In this document: piece after piece, positions 5,345 through 5,502 of the stretch | How positions within the stretch are numbered: the stretch's first letter is position 1 | Layout of the letters: each line of letters begins with the position of its first letter | From: Thermodesulfobacteriota bacterium | GTDB lineage: Bacteria > Desulfobacterota > SM23-61 | Assembly: GCA_030018715.1 (NCBI GenBank) | Contig: JASEHN010000225.1 | Span: 1-5,502, forward strand | Reading direction: 5' to 3' | DNA: 5,502 bases | Translations under genes and position numbers: made by a program | The notes under the pieces: generated by a model | Database searches by the model: none | Told to the model about the DNA's origin: nothing | What the model saw: the letters and a program-made list of their open reading frames with translations, nothing else

Positions 5345-5502
5345 ATGTCCAGCGTGGAGAATCGAGCTGAAAACCTGGTCCGTCGCTCCAAGCTTTTTGT
5401 TCCGGTGAACCGCGAGAAATTTGTCGCCAAGGCGTGGACGCGGGGGTCGGACTGCATCATTCTCGACCTCGAGGATGCCGTGGCTCCCGCCGACAAGCCC
5501 TC
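5345..5502 (+). CDS. Second CitE/HpcH-type lyase, 5' part only
   Basis: Only the first 52 codons are in the window; the gene continues past the right edge. The translation has RRSKLFVPVNREKFVAKA (13-30) and CIILDLEDAVAPADKP (37-52). These match the N-terminal strand and the L-D-L-E-D motif of citrate lyase beta / malyl-CoA lyase family proteins. It is clearly paralogous to the protein encoded at 3559-4458 but well diverged. An AAAGGAGA site (5331-5338) precedes the ATG by six bases. The 66-bp spacer after the Fe-S gene shows no terminator, so cotranscription is likely. Two lyases may act on different intermediates of one pathway or form a hetero-oligomer; the sequence does not decide. Confidence 0.88.
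   Translation, partial: MSSVENRAENLVRRSKLFVPVNREKFVAKAWTRGSDCIILDLEDAVAPADKP

Overview
The window looks like chromosomal DNA from an anaerobic bacterium. A member of the Desulfobacterota/Syntrophobacteria (old Deltaproteobacteria) or a metagenome-derived relative is the best guess. The reasons are gene content (an acyl-CoA dehydrogenase, a clostridial-type 2[4Fe-4S] ferredoxin, a QueG-like iron-sulfur protein, citrate-lyase-beta-like lyases, a molybdenum cofactor gene) and palindromic intergenic repeats of a kind I associate with that group. The taxonomic guess rests on recall, not on a search. All supported genes are on the + strand.

Layout. Positions 1-290 hold no gene I can support, but do hold a terminator-like hairpin (161-184). 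At 291-878 lies a MobA-type molybdenum cofactor nucleotidyltransferase with a GTG start. At 989-2245 is an acyl-CoA dehydrogenase whose usual catalytic glutamate position is occupied by Thr, while a Glu sits at the isovaleryl-CoA dehydrogenase-type position. From 2246 to 2818 there is a repeat-rich stretch: a complete MITE-like palindromic element (2323-2459) nested in a degenerate outer inverted repeat, a 57-residue ferredoxin gene (2524-2697), and a second element copy lacking its left end (2705-2802). An SDR dehydrogenase follows (2819-3568); it has a complete Rossmann fold and catalytic residues, but its C-terminus is replaced by unrelated residues just before the next gene.

From 3559 a tighter cluster begins: a CitE/HpcH-type lyase (3559-4458), a QueG-like double-cluster Fe-S protein (4481-5278), and the start of a second CitE-like lyase (5345 to the window end). 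Ribosome binding sites are good here, with gaps of 22 and 66 bp.

Inferred function: acyl-CoA dehydrogenase, SDR and CitE-like lyases suit oxidation and C-C cleavage of CoA-thioester or organic-acid intermediates, with the ferredoxin and Fe-S protein in electron transfer. No substrate can be assigned from sequence alone. The most interesting points are the CitE / QueG-like / CitE arrangement, the repeat-bracketed ferredoxin, the abrupt end of SDR homology, and the relocated catalytic base of the acyl-CoA dehydrogenase.
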